Source of the DNA: Tiliqua scincoides
Taxonomy: Eukaryota > Chordata > Lepidosauria > Squamata > Scincidae
NCBI RefSeq assembly: GCF_035046505.1
Contig: NC_089824.1
Location: forward strand, 113,905,997 to 113,969,996
Reading direction: 5' to 3'
Length of the DNA: 64,000 nucleotides
A program made the translations under genes and the position numbers. The notes under the pieces are model-generated. The model saw nothing but the letters and a program-made list of their open reading frames with translations, did not search any database and had not been told where the DNA came from. Positions 1-12,268 of this stretch are shown piece by piece; the stretch's first letter is position 1; the number at the start of each line of letters is the position of its first letter.

Positions 1-174
1 GGTGGGGTGGGCAGCATGGCTTCATTCTGGCTCTCTCTTTTCTATTAAGAAAAATATTAGAAGTTTTCATTGAATTTATTTAAATTTAAATAAATTTTAA
101 TTTATTTTCCTGGCCCTTGACACCATGCCAGATATACAATGTGGCATTTGTGCCAAAAAGTTTGGACATCCCTG
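1..174. mobile_element. hAT-type non-autonomous element, right end
   Basis: The end GCCAAAAAGTTTGGACATCC followed by CTG matches the right ends of the elements at 30825-31252 and 62219-63172, and the AT-rich ATTTAAATTTAAAT core is also shared. The left end lies before the window. Confidence 0.6.
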
Positions 175-1040
175 GAATAAATAGCCAAATGGTTACCAGT
201 ACCATCAGTGAGCTTGAAATCTTTAAAAACAGCATAATGAGTTCAAAGTGAAACAGAGCAGAAACATCTTTAAAACTGGTTTTTAAAAATAACCAAGCCA
301 TCATGTAGACATGGTGAGCTCATGGCAAAAGTGAGATTTGAACAGAAAGCCCTTCTGACGAATAATTTCATTTGGTCTGAAACATGCAGGTGGAGAGCAA
401 CACCCTCTCCCAAAATCCCCTCTGACAAATTCACTTCTTCTACATACTGAATGACTATTATAAGTAAAAAACAAAAAATCTTGTGGTGCCTTAAAGACTA
501 ATAAATATAACTCATCAAAATCCAAAATGGCACTTGTGATTTCCCAAAAGCTATCCAGGAATTCATGGCACTGATTATTTACCAGTATTACATCCTATAG
601 CACTGCTTCCTTTAACATTGCTTTGATATAGCACTCTTTGCCCTGGATGTAATTTTTACATGGGCTTGTTTGGAGGACAAAATAAGAGGGAGAAGCTTGT
701 TTTGGGTCCTTGAAGGAAGGGTGAACTAAGCATGTACAACAACTTGAAAACACTGATATAGTTCTGTCCTCCTAGCAGAGTACCATTACACAACTGATAT
801 TATAAGTTTGCAACATACCCAAATGCATTTTTAGATAATCCTTTCTATGAGCCATATTATTTCTTTTACATGGGAATTTGTCCTGTGCAGTCATCATTTA
901 GGGTTCCATACAGGTATCTTGTAACCCTGGCTCTTGGACCAGACTTCCTGCTTTCTCACATCCTCCATCTTATTTTGTTTGTTTGTTTTTCTCTCACATT
1001 TTTTCCCCATCTCATTTTCTCCATGTTGTTAGGGAAGTGT
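175..1040. other. Gene-free AT-rich stretch
   Basis: No gene found. Around 470-530 there is a fragment reading AATCTTGTGGTGCCTTAAAG ACTAATAAAT, typical of a reptile retroposon tail. The rest is unassigned. Confidence 0.4.
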
Positions 1041-2688
1041 GCAGATGATACAGTGTAATGAAAGCCATTTATGCTATACAATTAGAACAAATTATTTGTT
1101 TACAAGCTAAATAGAGCAAGAGCTTAGCATCTCACAAACAATCTTAAAATCCACATCACTGAAGCAGGCCTGAAACTGCAGACTGGCAGCTTAGCTAAAA
1201 ATAGCAAGGTCTCAAGGAAGCTCTTGGCAGCATACCAAGGCATCTGGCAGAAGATAGCAGGAGAACAATACACATGTAGTAAATAGGGAGGAAGCTGGAA
1301 ATTCCCTGCTTGTAAGTCAATCTAAACAGTGAACAGATGAATACCCTTGGCAAAAAGCAGTTTGCAGATTTAAAATCATAATTCTTTCAGGGTTCTTTTT
1401 AAACCAAAAGGACAGTGTTATAACACTAAGAGAGCTATTAAGAAGGTACTATACCAAAGTTTCATAGAAATGCAAAAGGATTACAATGTTTGCATGCTTA
1501 CCAAATAATTCTTCAATACTTTCATAGTTATTGTCTCGAAAGTGTAACCAACATATATGTAAAGATGTAGTAGCTTTAGAAGTGAGTTTTAACTGTTTGA
1601 AAGTTTAATAAAAGCATAAAAATACACAGAAAGGTGAAAAGCTATTTTCAGCTAAAAATCAAAGGTCTGACAGGGAGACAGCTCACAAACTTTGGAATGT
1701 GGGGAAAAATAACTTCTCAAAGATAACACTCTTATCTTGGCAAAAGCATTCGCTAAGCCTGTATCTCTGTAGACCTTGAGGCCTCAAAGTTTTGCTAGTT
1801 TCACACACTTTGGAATGTGGGAGTTGTATCTTAGATAAGACTCCTTTTGGCAGCAGCATACGGGCAAAGCAAGAGGGACTTGCAACATTATGGTGGAGAA
1901 GTCTAAGCAATACAAGGACAGCTTATCTGTTGGCAGGTTAAAATAGGATTTTCTAACAAACAAGGAGACAAACACCTGCAGAAACAGATAACAGAAACAT
2001 CCAAGAGAGAGAGAGAGAGAGAGAGAGCATTTGTCTGGGCTACAACAGACAGAGGGAGATGTAATTTGGTTAAAAGAAAATAAGAAGAGACTCCTTAAAA
2101 GAAATCCTTTTTTACAATAAGAGTTTGGTTTGTCTTGTATTAAATATAATAAAATAAATATAATAAATTACACCACTATACATCCCAAAAGGAAACAGGT
2201 CACATATAGGATCACAACATGGAATAGAGGCAAGTCAGAGGAATTAGCTTAACAAAGGTTGGCAGAGAGCCCCATGGTGTCTGGTAAGAACAAAGGAAGA
2301 ATGTAGAGAGATAAACAGGTGGCTCTTACCATGCCCATCCAAGTTAAGGATGCCATGAAATAAGGACAAAGGACATGCCAAAAAGCCAGTTCTGAATAAA
2401 AATGAGGTTACAGTGCACTCTACTGGTACTTGAAAAAGTTTTCTATATGTTTAAATGTATGGTATTGACTTATTTGAAACATGTAACTTGAAGCTAACCA
2501 ATCAAATGTCTATAAGGCCATCTCTGGCCAACCCAGAGTAAGCCCCATCTATGATGTCAAACTACAGCCGATGAAAAGTGTAAAACTCCTCAAACAAAGG
2601 ACCCAAAATGAAATGTAAGGGACAGGCTCAGATTGGAAAATTGCTCTCACTGCTTTGGACTGGAGTCCCTTGAGACGCCCATTGCTGG
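1040..2688 (-). repeat. LTR-like repeat, minus-strand arm of a large palindrome
   Basis: Read in reverse, this stretch aligns along its length with 2754-3975. Examples are the pairs near 1050/3960, 1860/3190, 2060/3060 and 2200/2930. No retroviral or retrotransposon coding sequence is visible. It is treated as a fossil LTR-like repeat with moderate divergence between the arms, so it is not young. The family is not identified. A (GA)n run lies at about 2007-2028. Confidence 0.5.
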
Positions 2689-4061
2689 TGTTGCAAGGTT
2701 CAAAAGCAAACTCAGTAGGCAAGAGTGGTGATAATCTGCGAGCTTTATTTCGTTGCCAGCAACGGGCTTCTCAGGGACTCCAGTCCAAAGTGAAGAGAGC
2801 AATGAGAGCAATTTTTCCATTCTGAACCTTTCCCTTATATCTCCTTACATTCTTTTCTGTCTGTTCTCATCAGACACTGTGGGCTTTCTGCCATCATTTG
2901 TCTGAGCCTTTTCTATTCCATGCTGTGATCCCATATGTGACCTGTTACTTTGATGTATAGTGGTGTAATTATATTTAATACAAGACAAACCAACCTCTTA
3001 TTGAAAATAAGGATTTTAAGAAACCTTTCTCATTTTATTTTAACTAAATCTCATTTCCCTCTGTCTGTTGTAGCCCAGACAGAGGCTCTCATGGATGTTT
3101 TGTTATCTGTTCCTGTCTAGCTGTGTTTGCATCTTTGTAGAAAACGCTATTTCCATCTGCCAACCGATAAAAAGTTGCATTGCTTCTCCTAATGTTGCAA
3201 GTCCCTCACCAAAATGTTACAAGTTTGTGTGTTTTCAGCCTTATATCATTCCAATTTTCCTGCTTCCTGGTGCCAACAGATAAGGCTTACCTTATACTTA
3301 CCAGTGTGTTACAAATAACAATAATAATCTTAGTGTTGCAAGTGCACTCGCAGCATCTCTTGGTTTATGGTTGCTGCTGCCAAAAGTCCATCTTTGAGAT
3401 GTAACTTTCCAAAAGTATCAAGCAGGACTTTGAATCCTCAAGGTCTTACAGAGATACAAGCTCCCATATTCCAGAATCTGTGAGAAAGACTCATGATTAG
3501 AGCTGGAAATAGCTTTTGCCAAGGTTGCATCTTTAATAACAATCTAATAGCTTTTACTATTCTGTGTAGTTCCATGCTTTTACTAAACATTCTAATAACA
3601 TCAGGCAATTAAACTTTAATAGCTAATATATAAGACAATCTATTAAGTATTGAAGAGTATTTGGCAAGTATGCAAACATTGTGATCCTTTGGCATTTCTA
3701 TGAACTTTGTGTATATATGACTGTTTTTTTTGTTTTTGTTTTTTTTAAAGAAGCCTGAAAGACAAGCAGGGAGCTCCAAGATGACTTGGATACTTCCCAG
3801 CAACCTCCCTATTCTCAATGTGTGTATTGTTTCGCTATCTCTTGTTCCACTGCCAAGAGCTCCTGGCACTCTGCCAAGAGTCTCTGCTAATTTTAGCTGA
3901 AACTATCCCTATTTCTTAAGCATATAAATTAATAATTTGTTTTAATTGCCTAATATAAGTGGCTTTCATGCCCTGTATCACTCGAAACTAAATAAAGCTT
4001 GCAGACGATCACCACTCTTGCCTACTGAGTTTGCTTTTGAACCTTGCAACACCTTGCAACA
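2689..4061 (+). repeat. LTR-like repeat, plus-strand arm with inverted ends
   Basis: The piece starts TGTTGCAAGGTTC and finishes GAACCTTGCAACA (twice, ending 4051 and 4061). The first 63 or so bases are nearly the reverse complement of the last 63. An AATAAA lies inside the right end at about 3990, as in an LTR. No open frame matches a known element protein. It is a fossil; the family is unknown, and the near-identical ends suggest a rather recent rearrangement. Confidence 0.5.
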
Positions 4062-4084
4062 CATAGAAACAGACCACCATCTAT

Positions 4085-4830
4085 TTTTTCAGTTTATTTC
4101 ATGTATTTATAATAATGAAAGGACAGAAAAAACACAATAAAAGAAAAAAAGAAAAAAGAACAAACAACACTAAAGATACATTTAAAAAATATATATGCAA
4201 AAAAATACCTTTAATGTAGCATGAGCAATGTCACATATTCTAATTACTTACAGTTTAATAATCTAAATTTCCACCCATATATACAGTATACTCCATCAAT
4301 CCCTTTTATCTTCTCATTATAACTATTCCATTTCAGATTATTTTAGATTAATGTTCTCTAATCCTTTCAATCTAATCTTCAGATCCACAACTCATTAACA
4401 CATTGTTCTCTCTCTCATGCAGAAAGTCCATAATTGGTCTCCAGTCCTTAAATTTTTTGGTTGATTTCTCTTTAATTAAGGTCATAAGTTCATCCATTTC
4501 TGCAAAGTCCATAACCTTCATCCACCATTTGTCAGTCAACAGAATATCTGTAGGTTTCCAATATTGCGCATAAAGTAATCTAGCCGCATTTATCACATAC
4601 AAAAATAAAGTTTTGAAACTTTTTTCCCACATATTCCTCTATCATACCCAGCAAAAAGTCTTCAGTTTCATTTGCATGTTTGTTCTTAAAATTAACTATC
4701 TGTTTCCAGTACTTCTTTTGCTTTAGTACAAGTCAACCACATATGATAGAAAGATCCCTCCTGTTTCTTACATTTCCAACACTTATTTGGTATACTTTCA
4801 TACATCTGCACTGGTTTTGCCCTCTTTCTG
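4085..4830 (-). mobile_element. L1-type LINE, 3' end of ORF2
   Basis: On the minus strand the frame at 4372-4632 reads NAARLLYAQYWKPTDILLTD, then KWWMKVMDFAEMDELMTLIK and FKDWRPIMDFL, the C-terminal pattern of vertebrate L1 ORF2. Upstream in the same direction (about 4650-4810) a [18 protein letters not shown]-like zinc knuckle can be read in another frame, so the copy is frameshifted. It is 5'-truncated and abuts the DIRS-like fragment. Confidence 0.75.
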
Positions 4831-4834
4831 TCCC

Positions 4835-6175
4835 AATCCTGTGCACCCAAAAGAGTGAAGCTGGCATTCATTGGATGTTAAGAGGGCCCTTCACTATTAT
4901 ACAGAGCAAACCAAGGCGATTAGGAAAACTGATGCTTTGTTTGTAACCTTTGCAGGCTCACTACCAGGCAAGAAAGCATCTGCTGCCTCTTTTTTCCAAT
5001 GGCTCAAGTTAGTCATAGAGGAGGCATATAGAGCTTTGGGCAAAGAACCTCCTATAGGGATTGCAGCCCATTCCACAAGAGGGGCAGCTGCCTCTGCAGC
5101 ATATGAGGGAGTAATCTCCCTAGCAAGTAATCTGTAGGGCTGCCACCTGGGCCTCTCCTAATACCTTTATAAAACACTACATGGTTGGCCTGGCAGTCTC
5201 GTCTGAGGCGGCTTTTGCTAGGAAGGTTCTACAAAAGGTGGTATCGTTTGATGAGACAGCCCTTGCTGAACCCCCCCGGGGTAGCCTAGCTCTGGCATAT
5301 CCCACTCAGTAAAGAATGCCCTCCTTCCTCTTCCAGAGAAAAAATGGAATTCTTACCTGTGAATGTCCTGTTCTTAGAAGAGGAAGGAGGGCATTCTGCC
5401 CATTTCCTTTTCAGCAGGGCACCCTTCTCCTCAGACTGACAGCAGAGGGGTGGCAGATAGGGTATACGGAGGTTGACCCCCCCCCAGCCCTACCCTGTTT
5501 CTTCCTCGAAGTTTTCCTATACTAACTGTGTTCTGTTGTTGAGATTGTTGGTTGTTAACCACCTGGCTGCTTGCCAGTTATATTTGTTGCCTTAGATCAG
5601 GGGTCTCCAAACCCCGGCCCGGGGGCCAGATGAGGCCCGTGGAGAGCCTCTATCTAGCCCGCGGCCAGCCTCTGATCCCCTAAGAGCCTCTGGCCCAGTT
5701 GACTGAACACAACCAGAGTTGTGCTTGTGGGGTGGAGGAATAGGGGTCCATTTAAGTGTGAGTGCTTTATTTCTTGGGCTGTGTTGGTAATTGGAGAAAT
5801 CCTGGACATTTGAGCCCATTCATTTCAGTCATTCATCTAAGTTCCATCTCTAATGTATATATTTAAATTTTATATTTAACTTTTTCCAGCTCTCAGCACC
5901 GTGCCAGATATTTGATGCAGCCCTTCAGCCAAAAAGTTTAGAGACCCCTGCCTTAGATGACCCTGCTTGTGTCCTTCATGTTAGTGTCCGTATGGGGAGT
6001 GTCTTAGTTCCAGTGCTTCGGATCCAGACTGGGCTGGGTTGCCTCTCACAGGAGAAAGAGACCTCAGTAAGCCTGGCCCTGCCTCTCAGAGTGGGAGAGG
6101 CAACCCACTCAGTAAAGAATGTCGTCCTTCCTCTTGCAAGAACAAGACATTCACAGGTAAGAATTCCATTATTTT
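4835..6175 (+). mobile_element. DIRS-like retrotransposon fragment, interrupted by a hAT element
   Basis: The frame at 4871-5137 and the sequence just after it encode the end of a tyrosine recombinase (motif AHSTRGAAASAA, then CRAATWASPNTFIKHY and later ARKVLQKVV). This is the integrase type used by DIRS elements in place of the DDE integrase of LTR kin. The two copies of an ACTCAGTAAAGAATG...CCTTCCTCTT motif (5305 and 6109), one of them near an inverted partner, are parts of its terminal repeats. It is a fossil fragment and clearly broken. A hAT-type element occupies 5598-5950. A second copy of the region lies at 22697-22920 on the other strand. Confidence 0.7.
5598..5950. mobile_element. 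hAT-type non-autonomous element inside the DIRS fragment
   Basis: It has terminal inverted repeats CAGGGGTCTCCAAAC / GTTTAGAGACCCCTG and a perfect 8-bp target duplication CCTTAGAT at 5590-5597 and 5951-5958. It is 353 bp with no coding capacity. The empty site is seen in the paralogous DIRS copy at 22824-22831. Confidence 0.9.
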
Positions 6176-7144
6176 GTGCCCCTTGTTCCTCAGCGATAAC
6201 AGCAATATTATTTAGAACAGCAAAATCCCTCTCTCTGCCCCTGCAGTGTCACACCTCTCTTCACCCCCATGTTGGAAAATATCCCGCTTCCCTTCTCAGC
6301 TTACCATTGCATTCCTAGCAGTACCAAAGAAAAGGGGGAGACAGGTTCACATGAACAGTGAGATCATTCTTCTGGATGTAACTTTTGTCTCCTTGTCCAA
6401 GAGCAGCAGTTACTGACTTGTGCTTGGAGAATCTCCTGCCATCCAGTTTGCTACTCTCAGTTATTGCCTTTGGCACATCTGTGTCTACACCATAGGCCAG
6501 TTGGACTGGAGTGCATCTGCTGCTTTCATCTGTGTGTGTGCCTGACCTTTGGGGCCATATTCATTGATCCCTGTTGGGTCATGTTCTTTGCTGGGGTTAC
6601 TTCCTTGCAAGGAAAGAAATGCCCTTGGTAGCCTGCACAGGGGGATCAGGGTTTGCTGCACATCTGTTCACCCTGGATGTGGGCCTGCTATGAATGCCTT
6701 TATCAGCAGAACTCTGTCCTCTTTTTTTTCCTCCTGCCCATTTCTTCTAGAAGAGGATGGCCAGCTTTCCCCCTGAATATGGTTCCAGAAACAAGTCTTC
6801 TCTGTCCCTTCAAGATTTTAATCAGAGTTTTTAAAAAAAACAACAAAAAAACTTGCTACTCCTACGATCAATGACCTCATGCCAATCAAATGCACATGCT
6901 CTGTATCTGTGAGGTCCTTTCTGATTGGCAGTGGCAACATTTATCACAGAGCCTGTCTGTCCGTGAAAGGGTCAACTAGTAATAGCCCCTGTATCAGTTC
7001 TGGGGAAAATAGGGCACTCCCAAGCATAAATTGTTTGGGCAATTTGGCCACCCGTATCATAGAACATGCTCTCCTCATGTTTTCACAGGTCTGTCAAAAG
7101 AAATAGCTGGAGCTGTCAGAGTGCACAGTTGTGGTGGAAAGAAG
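6176..7144. other. Gene-free stretch
   Basis: No gene or clear repeat recognised. Open frames here are short and unlike known proteins. Confidence 0.4.
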
Positions 7145-7334
7145 CACCATAGCTCAGTGAAGAGAGCACATGGTTTTGCTGACATGCCATCCCAGGTGGC
7201 TTTAGTGAGAAACATGCCAGGTAGCAGGGCTGGGAAGGATCCTCCCTCTGAAGAGCCACCACTGCCAATCAGAGTAGGTGGTACTGGGCTAGATGGATCA
7301 AAAGTCTGACTTACACAAAGGCATCTTCATGTGT
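7145..7334 (+). repeat. tRNA-derived SINE
   Basis: It starts with an A-box-like TAGCTCAGTGAAGAGAGCA and ends with GGCATCTTCATGTGT. The middle includes GGTACTGGGCTAGATGGATC, typical of the reptilian tRNA-SINE family also present at 11236. It is diverged, so an old copy. Confidence 0.65.
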
Positions 7335-9020
7335 ACTAACCCCAGAGGGAGGACTAGTGGCAGCAGCAAGAATGCATGGAAGTAGCCTTCTCTTTGGTCC
7401 ATTCTCTGTCCACTGGTTTGACCTGGTCCAGCCCAATATGCCTTATCACAAAGAAGTACCCAGTACAGTAACTTGTCTCCCTGGCTCTCTTATGAGCTAG
7501 ATTCTTTCAAAGTGCCGTCACAGATGGGGCCTTGTGCAGAGTGATGACAGACTCATCACATCTTTGTAATGAAAAAGGCTGGCAGAGAAAGAAAAATGGC
7601 TCTCTGTTCTTTATTCTTTCTTTTTCTGAAAGCTTTAAGATTCTCTCTGATGAAGACCTGAAACCTTGTTTTCCCTTTGCATTTGCAATGGGAGAGGAAA
7701 TGGGAATACTTGTTTTTTTACATCGGAAACAAGCAGTTTCACTGTCCATTTTTCCCTGGTAGTTGATTTTTGTTTAAAGGATTACAGAGAATACCACAGC
7801 GAGGTTGCTCCTTCTAGGTATTTTAGATTTAACTCTCTGCTTGAGAAAGAATTTAGGGTCCCTCCCAAGAGCTTCCCTTTCTTTCAAGCCTTAGTTTCCT
7901 TGCAGCACTCATGGGAGCAGGATGAGTGAGATCTCACTGGGTAGCGTCGAGAAAAGCAGTTATTCAGTTGACTGCAACATCAAGTGATGACTGCAGGGAA
8001 ACCAAACACTGCCCCGGCAAGAAGGCTGGGAGAATGGTGGAAGGCAGCAGGCTTGGAGGAGCCAGGCACCTGTGTCATAATGGATATGCATGGTAGAAGA
8101 GAGTGCTGGAAGATGGTCTCATTGCAAAGAGAAAGACACACTCTCTCAAGCCACTGCAGCTACTTATGAGCAACAGGGCTGCAGTCAGTTGGGGTCAGTG
8201 AATGCACCACACTTCCTAAAGCACTGCTTTGCCCCACCTAGGATTTTTTTGTTTTTGGGAAAAAAAAATTAAATTTGTAATACAAAGAGCCTCCATTAAA
8301 AGAATGCAAACTTGTTTTAAGAACAGGAATAACACTTAAAACAAAACTACTGGTTCCCCCCTCCCTGCAAAAAACAATGTGGAAGTATGCCAAATTCTAC
8401 ACATGATTCAAGACTTCTCTGGGTTTGGGTAGATTTGTCAGGATCACAGACACAGACACCCCTTATTTAGGGGGTCAAAGTAGGAGATATTACTTTGAAC
8501 ATGGGCCCTGTCACAGTTTCTATCCTAGTTACACCCCATTGGCTTTACCCCCTATTGACTTTCAACAGATGCTTTTTAAAAACTACAAGTAGCTAGTAAG
8601 GGGAACTGCAGCAGGGGTTAAGAGCTAAAGGCTCCCCTACCCTCCACTGCAGTTCTGTGGCATTTTGCACTCCCACCTCATGCTAGTTAAACTAAAAAGC
8701 AAGGGCCAAATTTGCACGTTCTTTGTAACGTGTAGTTGGGCCCTAATCAGTTTCCCTTTGGGGATCCTGATGAAAGCAGCAGTTTTGTTGTTGAGCTGTA
8801 TAAGCATTCCGTGAGCAAACATGGTTTTCTCCGAGATCTTTGAGCCTGAGGGAAAAACATTGTCTATATATTGGAACATTAGCAACTGGCAGAGAAAGTG
8901 GTATGATAGCATCACTTTAATACAGAACAGAAGCAAGACAGATTGCAGATTTTCTGGCTCCTCTGGATAGCAGGCTATTGAATGGCAGAGTTCTCTGGAA
9001 GTTCAATGAAAACAGAAAAA
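7335..9020. other. Gene-free stretch
   Basis: No gene, RNA or clear mobile element recognised in about 1.7 kb. Confidence 0.4.
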
Positions 9021-9024
9021 CCTG

Positions 9025-9558
9025 CTCAGATGAAACTCAGATTGTCTAAGGACATCCTGAACCATTTTCCTTTAAAGCCCTATACTGCTCTGGGCCAGGA
9101 TATCTTAGAGACCGCCTACTCCCGTACAATCCGGCTCGCCATCTCAGGTCATCAGAGAAGGCCTTTTTGCAAGTGCCGCCACCCAAGGAGGTCCGAGGGG
9201 CGGCTGCAAGAAATAGGGCCTTCTCGGTAGTGGCACCAACATTATGGAACTCCCTTCCCCTTGACTTGAGAATGGCTCCCTCTCTTGAGAGCTTTCGGCG
9301 AGGCCTGAAAACACTGTTGTTTAAACAAGCCTTCTGATTTCTGGCCTTCTTAACTTTTTTATACATCTTTTAGTTTTACAGGCTTGATTCCTCGGTGATC
9401 TGCTCTTTTACTCTTTTAATCTACTGTTTTTATGGCCCTGTAGTGTGCTTTTAAATGTTTTTATCTGCTTGTATTAATGTTTTTAAAATCTATTGTTTTT
9501 TAATATGTTGTTAGCCACCCTGGGTCCCGTTAGGGAGAAGGGCGGGATAAAAATAAAG

Positions 9559-9613
<55 letters not shown>

Positions 9614-9615
9614 TT
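9025..9615 (+). mobile_element. LINE 3' end (CR1/L2-like) with (TTA)n tail
   Basis: The reading RNRAFSVVAPTLWNSLPLDLR then APSLESFRRGLKTLLFKQAF is the usual C-terminus of a vertebrate non-LTR retrotransposon. It is followed by GTTAGCCACCCTGGGTCCCG, GGCGGGATAAAAATAAAG and a long ATT microsatellite (about 9560-9613). Only the 3' end is present. The exact clade is uncertain. Confidence 0.7.
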
Positions 9616-11235
9616 CTCCAAGATCTGCTAACATGTTAATCCTTTGACAGATTTCACAATCTGTTTGCACATTTCAGTTCGGGAGCAAAAATACGAGAAC
9701 AAACTGTTGTTGTTGTTGAGTCCATTGCCAAGATGGTGGCTGAGATAAAGCAAAGAAGTTAGATGTGCACAAATGTGAAAACTGTGCATGAAAATCACAC
9801 ACACCCAACCTTTTGGAGCCTTTTGAAGTTTTCAAGGCAACAGCTCTGCCTGCCAAAGAGAGAAGCTGCTGTACACTTTTTTATTTTCAGCAGCTGCTGT
9901 CCTTGGCGGTCAGGGCTCCCTCAGCAACTTCAGGAAATCTTCAGGAGTGCTCAGGTTGTCTGCACAGTTTCAGCTATAGTGGTGTGGTGGTGAACCTCAT
10001 ATGAGAATGTGGCCCCATGGAAGAACCTTGCATATAGGAGACAAGCATGTCGACAGGAATGGGGCAGGCCTAACTCTGTTCATTTTGTCTGTGCAGGAAG
10101 GGTGAGTTTTGTCCCTTTAGGGGGGATGTTCAAACAAGCAGCCTCATATGGTACAGTCCAGGAAAACTTCCCCACTAATAAAGCTGAGCTTACAAACTGG
10201 CCCGAATGCAACCTTCCACAACCCCCTCTCCTCCTGAGTAGGGATTCTGCAGCATTTCTCTTGAGGGGTTTCTTGTTTCCTGTTTAGATTTGTGTTGCTA
10301 AGCAGCACATTAAATCCTCACCAACGTTAAATTTACAGCTCTCAAACTATCCTTACTAAATGTGTGTGTTTTTTTCCTTCTTCCAACCGCACATCTGTAA
10401 TAGGTTTTTGATCTGCCAGGATTCCCAGCTTGCTCCATCCATCTTTGGCTCTGCAAAAGGGAAAAAAGGGCAACCTGAGAACTCTTGTGGTTTCCATGAT
10501 TCTTTTGCTTTCCTTCTCTCTCCCTCCCACCTCCACCTTCCATCTGCAAAGAATTCGCTCTGAAAGCCACATCTGTGTGTTGGGGGAAGGGGAAAGGATG
10601 GTGGTGAGATGAAGTCACCCTCACTCTTCCCCAGTACGCAGCAAAAATACTGCAGGTGGGAACCAAAACCATTTCAGCTCCTCCTAGGAAGGGAGCCTCT
10701 TTCCATTTCTCCTGCCATGCAGAAGTGACATGCTGCAGTTCCTCAGACTTGAAACATTCTTCAGAAGTCATGGTTCTCTTCAAAGGGAAAGTCAGGCTGC
10801 CCCAAGAGAGAATGCAAGGAGCAGACAGGAGAAGCACAGAGCCCTTTGTGACTCCTTTTGTTGGCTGACTTGAGCTGACTAGAAAGAAATGTAGTGAATG
10901 TGGATGGCCCAGAAAAAGTCAGGGGTAACTAGGGTAGAGCCTGAAGGGCACCTGCCCTGCTTGCTATGCCAAGGGGGTTGCATGACTGTCCCTCAGGCTC
11001 TGTCCTAGTTATGGAGGAGATGCTGGCAGCTGTGCACCCCCAGTCCTTCTCCTATGGAGGCTCCTCTTCAAGGGGAGCCTCCACAGGAGAAAGAACAGGG
11101 AGTGCAAAGCCACCACAGCATGCGCCCCCTCCTCCAGGGATAACTCAGAAGTGACAGTGCAATGTCATGTGACATCATTGCTCCAGGCCCTGGGACAGTG
11201 CATTATGCTCCTGTCCATGAACATGACCCCCCGTC
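9616..11235. other. Gene-free stretch
   Basis: No gene recognised. The longest frame (minus, 10310-10837) has low-complexity Lys/Arg/Ser-rich content and no family match. A (TTG)n run is at about 9705. Confidence 0.4.
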
Positions 11236-11388
11236 AGGGTCTGTGGCTCAGTGATAGAGCATATGCTTGCAACAGAAGGTCCCTGGCATCTCCCGGTGAG
11301 GCTGTGCCTGAAATCCTGGAGAGCTGCTGCCGTTCATATAGGCAATACTGAGACAGTCAGATAAAGTACAAGGCAGGCAGCTTCATGA
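11236..11388 (+). repeat. tRNA-derived SINE
   Basis: The A box is TGGCTCAGTGATAGAGCA; a degraded B box follows (AGGTCCCTGGCATCTCC). The body GAGAGCTGCTGCC and AATACTGAGACAGTCAGAT and the end AAGGCAGGCAGCTTCATG are the hallmarks of this reptilian SINE family. It is not a functional tRNA: no acceptor stem closes. Confidence 0.8.
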
Positions 11389-12265
11389 GCATCTATGTTC
11401 AGACCAAGTGGTGTTGCATAGTGGATAGCAGAGCAAGCTATAAATCAGAATGTCCCTGATTTGAATCTCAACCCTGTCATGAACTCACTAGATGGCCTCA
11501 GGCAAGCCTCTCCCTCTCAGCTCTGCCGCTGCAATAGGGTGTGTGTGTGAGATGATAACCTTACAGGTTCGTGAAAGTCTTTGAGCTCTGCAAGTTATTT
11601 ACGTTCTCCGTCTTTTGGATATTTGTGGCATCCAGTGGATTCAGGGGAAAGGACTGTTGCCAAAGACCCACTGAATGAATGGAAACTGTGCAAACACACT
11701 CCTGTTCATTTCAGTGGGACTTGTGCAGCACAGTGGTCCAGTGGAATTGTACCCCAACTCTTCACAAGTGATGCGAGTGAATTGTGCCTCTTTTTTTCCT
11801 GGAATTCTCATCATATTTCCCAGAACTGTTCATACCTGTCAGTCCCTGCTCCACTTTGACCTCCATCCAACCCAATTGGGGCAGAACAGAAGGCTACTCC
11901 CTACATTGTATAATGGTTGTAGTTGTCTTGCATATTTTAGACAGTGTGCTTGTCATTTTAATGTTTTCACAGTGAGAATAAGGCTACAGTTTGTTGAATA
12001 AGCAAATAGAAGTTGTTTATCCTGCAGTAACAGAAGTTGACTGTCTGTGTTCTTGTGGACTAAACTGTACTTACTGCAGCTGAATTTTTTTTTGCAAGCG
12101 GCTCCTTTTCCAGGAGCCTGACAAATATTGTGAGCCTGTGTAGCCCTCTTTTTAACCTGATGGAGGACATATTATATTAAATTTGTTTATAGTACAACAA
12201 TGGCAACACACATGGCAAAATCTTCCAAAGGCAATTGAATTGGCAATACATTCCTTCATAAGGAC
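11389..12265. other. Gene-free stretch
   Basis: Nothing recognised. Confidence 0.35.
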
Positions 12266-12268
12266 AGT

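Noticed and set aside
10310-10837. A 175-codon minus-strand frame
   Set aside because: No homology to known families is recognisable, there is no splice or codon-use support, and competing frames overlap it.
11236-11388. Functional tRNA gene
   Set aside because: An A box is present, but there is no acceptor stem, the B box is degraded, and a SINE body and tail follow.
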